Part shown: positions 5,999-6,794 of the stretch, in pieces
How the letters are laid out: each line of letters opens with the position of its first letter
Position numbering within the stretch: position 1 is the stretch's first letter
From: an uncultured Collinsella sp.
GTDB taxonomy: Bacteria; Actinomycetota; Coriobacteriia; Coriobacteriales; Coriobacteriaceae
Direction of reading: 5' to 3'
Assembly (NCBI GenBank): GCA_937926755.1
Contig: CALBBA010000127.1
Location: 1-6,794, forward strand
Length of the DNA: 6,794 bases
Program-made: the position numbers and the translations under genes
The notes under the pieces: model-generated
Databases searched by the model: none
What the model saw: the letters and a program-made list of their open reading frames with translations, nothing else
What the model was told of the DNA's origin: nothing

Positions 5999-6293
5999 TC
6001 TCGATCTGTAACAACTAGGCGATCAAATGCTCGTTAGATGTTACAGATTTAGATTTTCTGCCTGGCCGATTCCGTTTGTCTCAATCTGTAACAACTGGGA
6101 CCGAAAAGCTCGGCTAGATGTTACAGATCGAGATTGAGCGGATTGACCTGTGCGTTTGTCTTGATCTGTAACAGGTAGACGGTCGAAAGTGGGCTACGTG
6201 TTACAGATTTAGATATTTCTGCTCGGGCGTTCTGTTTGTCTCGATTTGTAACAACTAGGGCCGAAATACTCGGCTAGATGTTACAAATCGAGA
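5999..6293. repeat. Four tandem 80-bp hairpin units; eight alternating 15-bp arms with 25-bp spacing
   Basis: Left arms (consensus TCTCGATCTGTAACA) begin at 5999, 6079, 6159 and 6239. Right arms (its reverse complement) begin at 6039, 6119, 6199 and 6279. All seven gaps between arms are exactly 25 bp, giving a 40-bp alternating and 80-bp tandem period without a single indel. Within units the 25-bp loop is conserved and itself partly palindromic (CTAG, CCGA, A-rich turn, TCGG, CTAG), so each unit could fold into one long stem. Gaps between units are variable but share a GTTTG end. Unit 4 is perfect in its 15-bp arms. No protein is encoded across it. It resembles a BIME-like cluster or a protein-binding array more than a CRISPR. 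Confidence 0.9.
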
Positions 6294-6317
6294 CAAACGG
6301 CCCGCTCAGGTCCGACC

Positions 6318-6367
6318 AAAAAATAAAAAGGCCGCATGCGAACCCGTGGAGGGATTCGCATGCGGCC
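6318..6367 (-). terminator. Rho-independent terminator of LacG-like gene
   Basis: A perfect 13-bp stem GGCCGCATGCGAA (6330-6342) with TTCGCATGCGGCC (6355-6367) closes a 12-nt loop. On the minus strand it is followed by TTTTTATTTTTT. It begins 23 bp after the LacG-like stop codon. A textbook intrinsic terminator for minus-strand transcription. The T-tract orientation rules out the plus strand. Confidence 0.95.
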
Positions 6368-6389
6368 GACAGGAGATACGCGGCTGAAG

Positions 6390-6794
6390 TTAGGCCATGA
6401 GCAGGCCGGTCTCCGCGACGTTCTTGTACCAGTACGCGCTCGCCTTGGGATAGCGCTTCTGGGTCTCAAAGTCGATGTAGAACAGGCCATAGCGCTTGTT
6501 ATAGCCGTTGGTCCAGGAGAACTGGTCCTGCAGCGACCACACAAAGTAGCCGTCGACGTTCACGCCGCCGTCAATCGCCTTGAGGATCCATGCGAGATGC
6601 TGACGCATGTAGTCGATGCGAGGGGCGTCGTCGATAAAGCCGTCCTCGAAGTCGTCCTTATAGCCCATGCCGTTCTCGGTGATGTAGATTTTCTTGTAGT
6701 TGGGGTAATCGTTCTTAATGCGGAGCAGCAGGTCGTAGAGGCCTTCGGGATAGATAATCCAGTCCCAATCGGTGGTGGGTACGCCTTCGCGCAC
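6390..6794 (-). CDS. lacG: 6-phospho-beta-galactosidase (GH1), C-terminal part, runs off window
   Basis: The last 134 residues of a GH1 hydrolase that cleaves phosphorylated disaccharides delivered by a PTS. WIIYPEGLYDLLLRI and KKIYITENG are GH1 hallmarks, and the Glu of ITENG (residue 40 here) is the catalytic nucleophile. SWTNGYNKRYGLFYIDF places Ser, Lys and Tyr at +53, +60 and +62 from that Glu, the same offsets as Ser428, Lys435 and Tyr437 from Glu375 in lactococcal LacG, which hold the substrate phosphate. Trp at +54 matches LacG Trp429, a residue linked to galactoside preference, where 6-phospho-beta-glucosidases usually have Ala or Met. The first visible codon GTG is internal Val, not a start. 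The gene is complete at its 3' end with its own terminator. The 5' two-thirds and any operon partners lie outside. Confidence 0.9.
   Translation of the reverse strand: MREGVPTTDWDWIIYPEGLYDLLLRIKNDYPNYKKIYITENGMGYKDDFEDGFIDDAPRIDYMRQHLAWILKAIDGGVNVDGYFVWSLQDQFSWTNGYNKRYGLFYIDFETQKRYPKASAYWYKNVAETGLLMA

Larger units (their letters stand above)
5649..6389. other. 741-bp non-coding stretch rich in inverted repeats
   Basis: Between the AlbA_2-type gene and the LacG-like gene I find no credible coding frame. In order it holds the half-site array and promoter, about 90 bp without notable structure (5785-5873), an imperfect hairpin (5874-5925), about 70 bp of plain sequence, the 80-bp-period hairpin array (5999-6293), and the LacG-like terminator (6318-6367). 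Confidence 0.75.

Noticed and set aside
5649..6014. 122-residue N-terminal extension of the AlbA_2-type protein (open frame to 6014)
   Set aside because: The region encodes no protein-like sequence, is made of phased operator repeats and a promoter, and a good ribosome site (CGGAG) precedes the internal ATG at 5648 where the domain begins.
5999..6293. CRISPR array
   Set aside because: The repeats are only 15 bp, alternate in orientation, the within-unit gaps are conserved and palindromic rather than unique, and no cas gene is visible.
5999..6293. REPIN/RAYT-type element
   Set aside because: The arms lack the usual GTAG or GGAG head with an internal short hairpin, and no Y1 transposase gene is present, so the label is not supported.

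Overview
The window looks like a chromosomal carbohydrate-utilisation region of a gut actinobacterium, most likely Collinsella or a close relative in the Coriobacteriia. This rests on mixed moderate and high GC content, dense PTS and GH1 sugar genes, and protein style. It is an inference, since no rRNA or marker gene is present.

Left block (1-3910): a sugar-PTS locus. A two-gene minus-strand unit encodes a predicted TIM-barrel protein of unknown function (862-1782) and, 54 bp downstream, a GntR/HutC-type regulator with a UTRA-like sensor domain (70-807). Divergent from it is a lactose/cellobiose-family PTS permease, an EIIC-EIIB fusion (2139-3833), closed by a strong hairpin terminator. The 356-bp divergent intergenic region holds predicted promoters for both directions, an 18-bp palindrome, a second 14-bp palindrome, and an exact 11-bp motif present once in each orientation. 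The GntR protein is the natural candidate to bind some of these and switch both units.

Middle block (3910-5800): a broken DeoR-family regulator most like LacR (about 3928-4391). It keeps a short N-terminal scrap and the C-terminal effector domain, but its DNA-binding middle is gone and the frame has shifted. Its stop codon abuts, base to base, the stop of a convergent minus-strand gene for an AlbA_2/HATPase-type (schlafen-like ATP-binding) putative regulator (4392-5648). Upstream of that gene lies a striking array of nine 12-bp TGACGCG-type half-sites in both orientations. One palindrome spans the space between a good -35 and -10, which suggests tight autoregulation.

Right block (5800-6794): intergenic DNA with an imperfect hairpin (5874-5925), then the most unusual element of the window. 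This is eight 15-bp arms in alternating orientation, each separated by exactly 25 bp, forming four hairpin units with an exact 80-bp period (5999-6293). Paired compensatory changes occur between units. It is followed by the terminator and the 3' end of a minus-strand GH1 gene whose phosphate-binding residues and Trp match LacG (6-phospho-beta-galactosidase).

Taken together, the region reads as a lac-type PTS neighbourhood (EIICB, LacR remnant, LacG). An intact GntR regulator sits beside the permease, the old LacR-like regulator has been lost, and an unrelated ATP-binding regulator and a repeat array separate the permease from the hydrolase. No EIIA gene is visible in the window.
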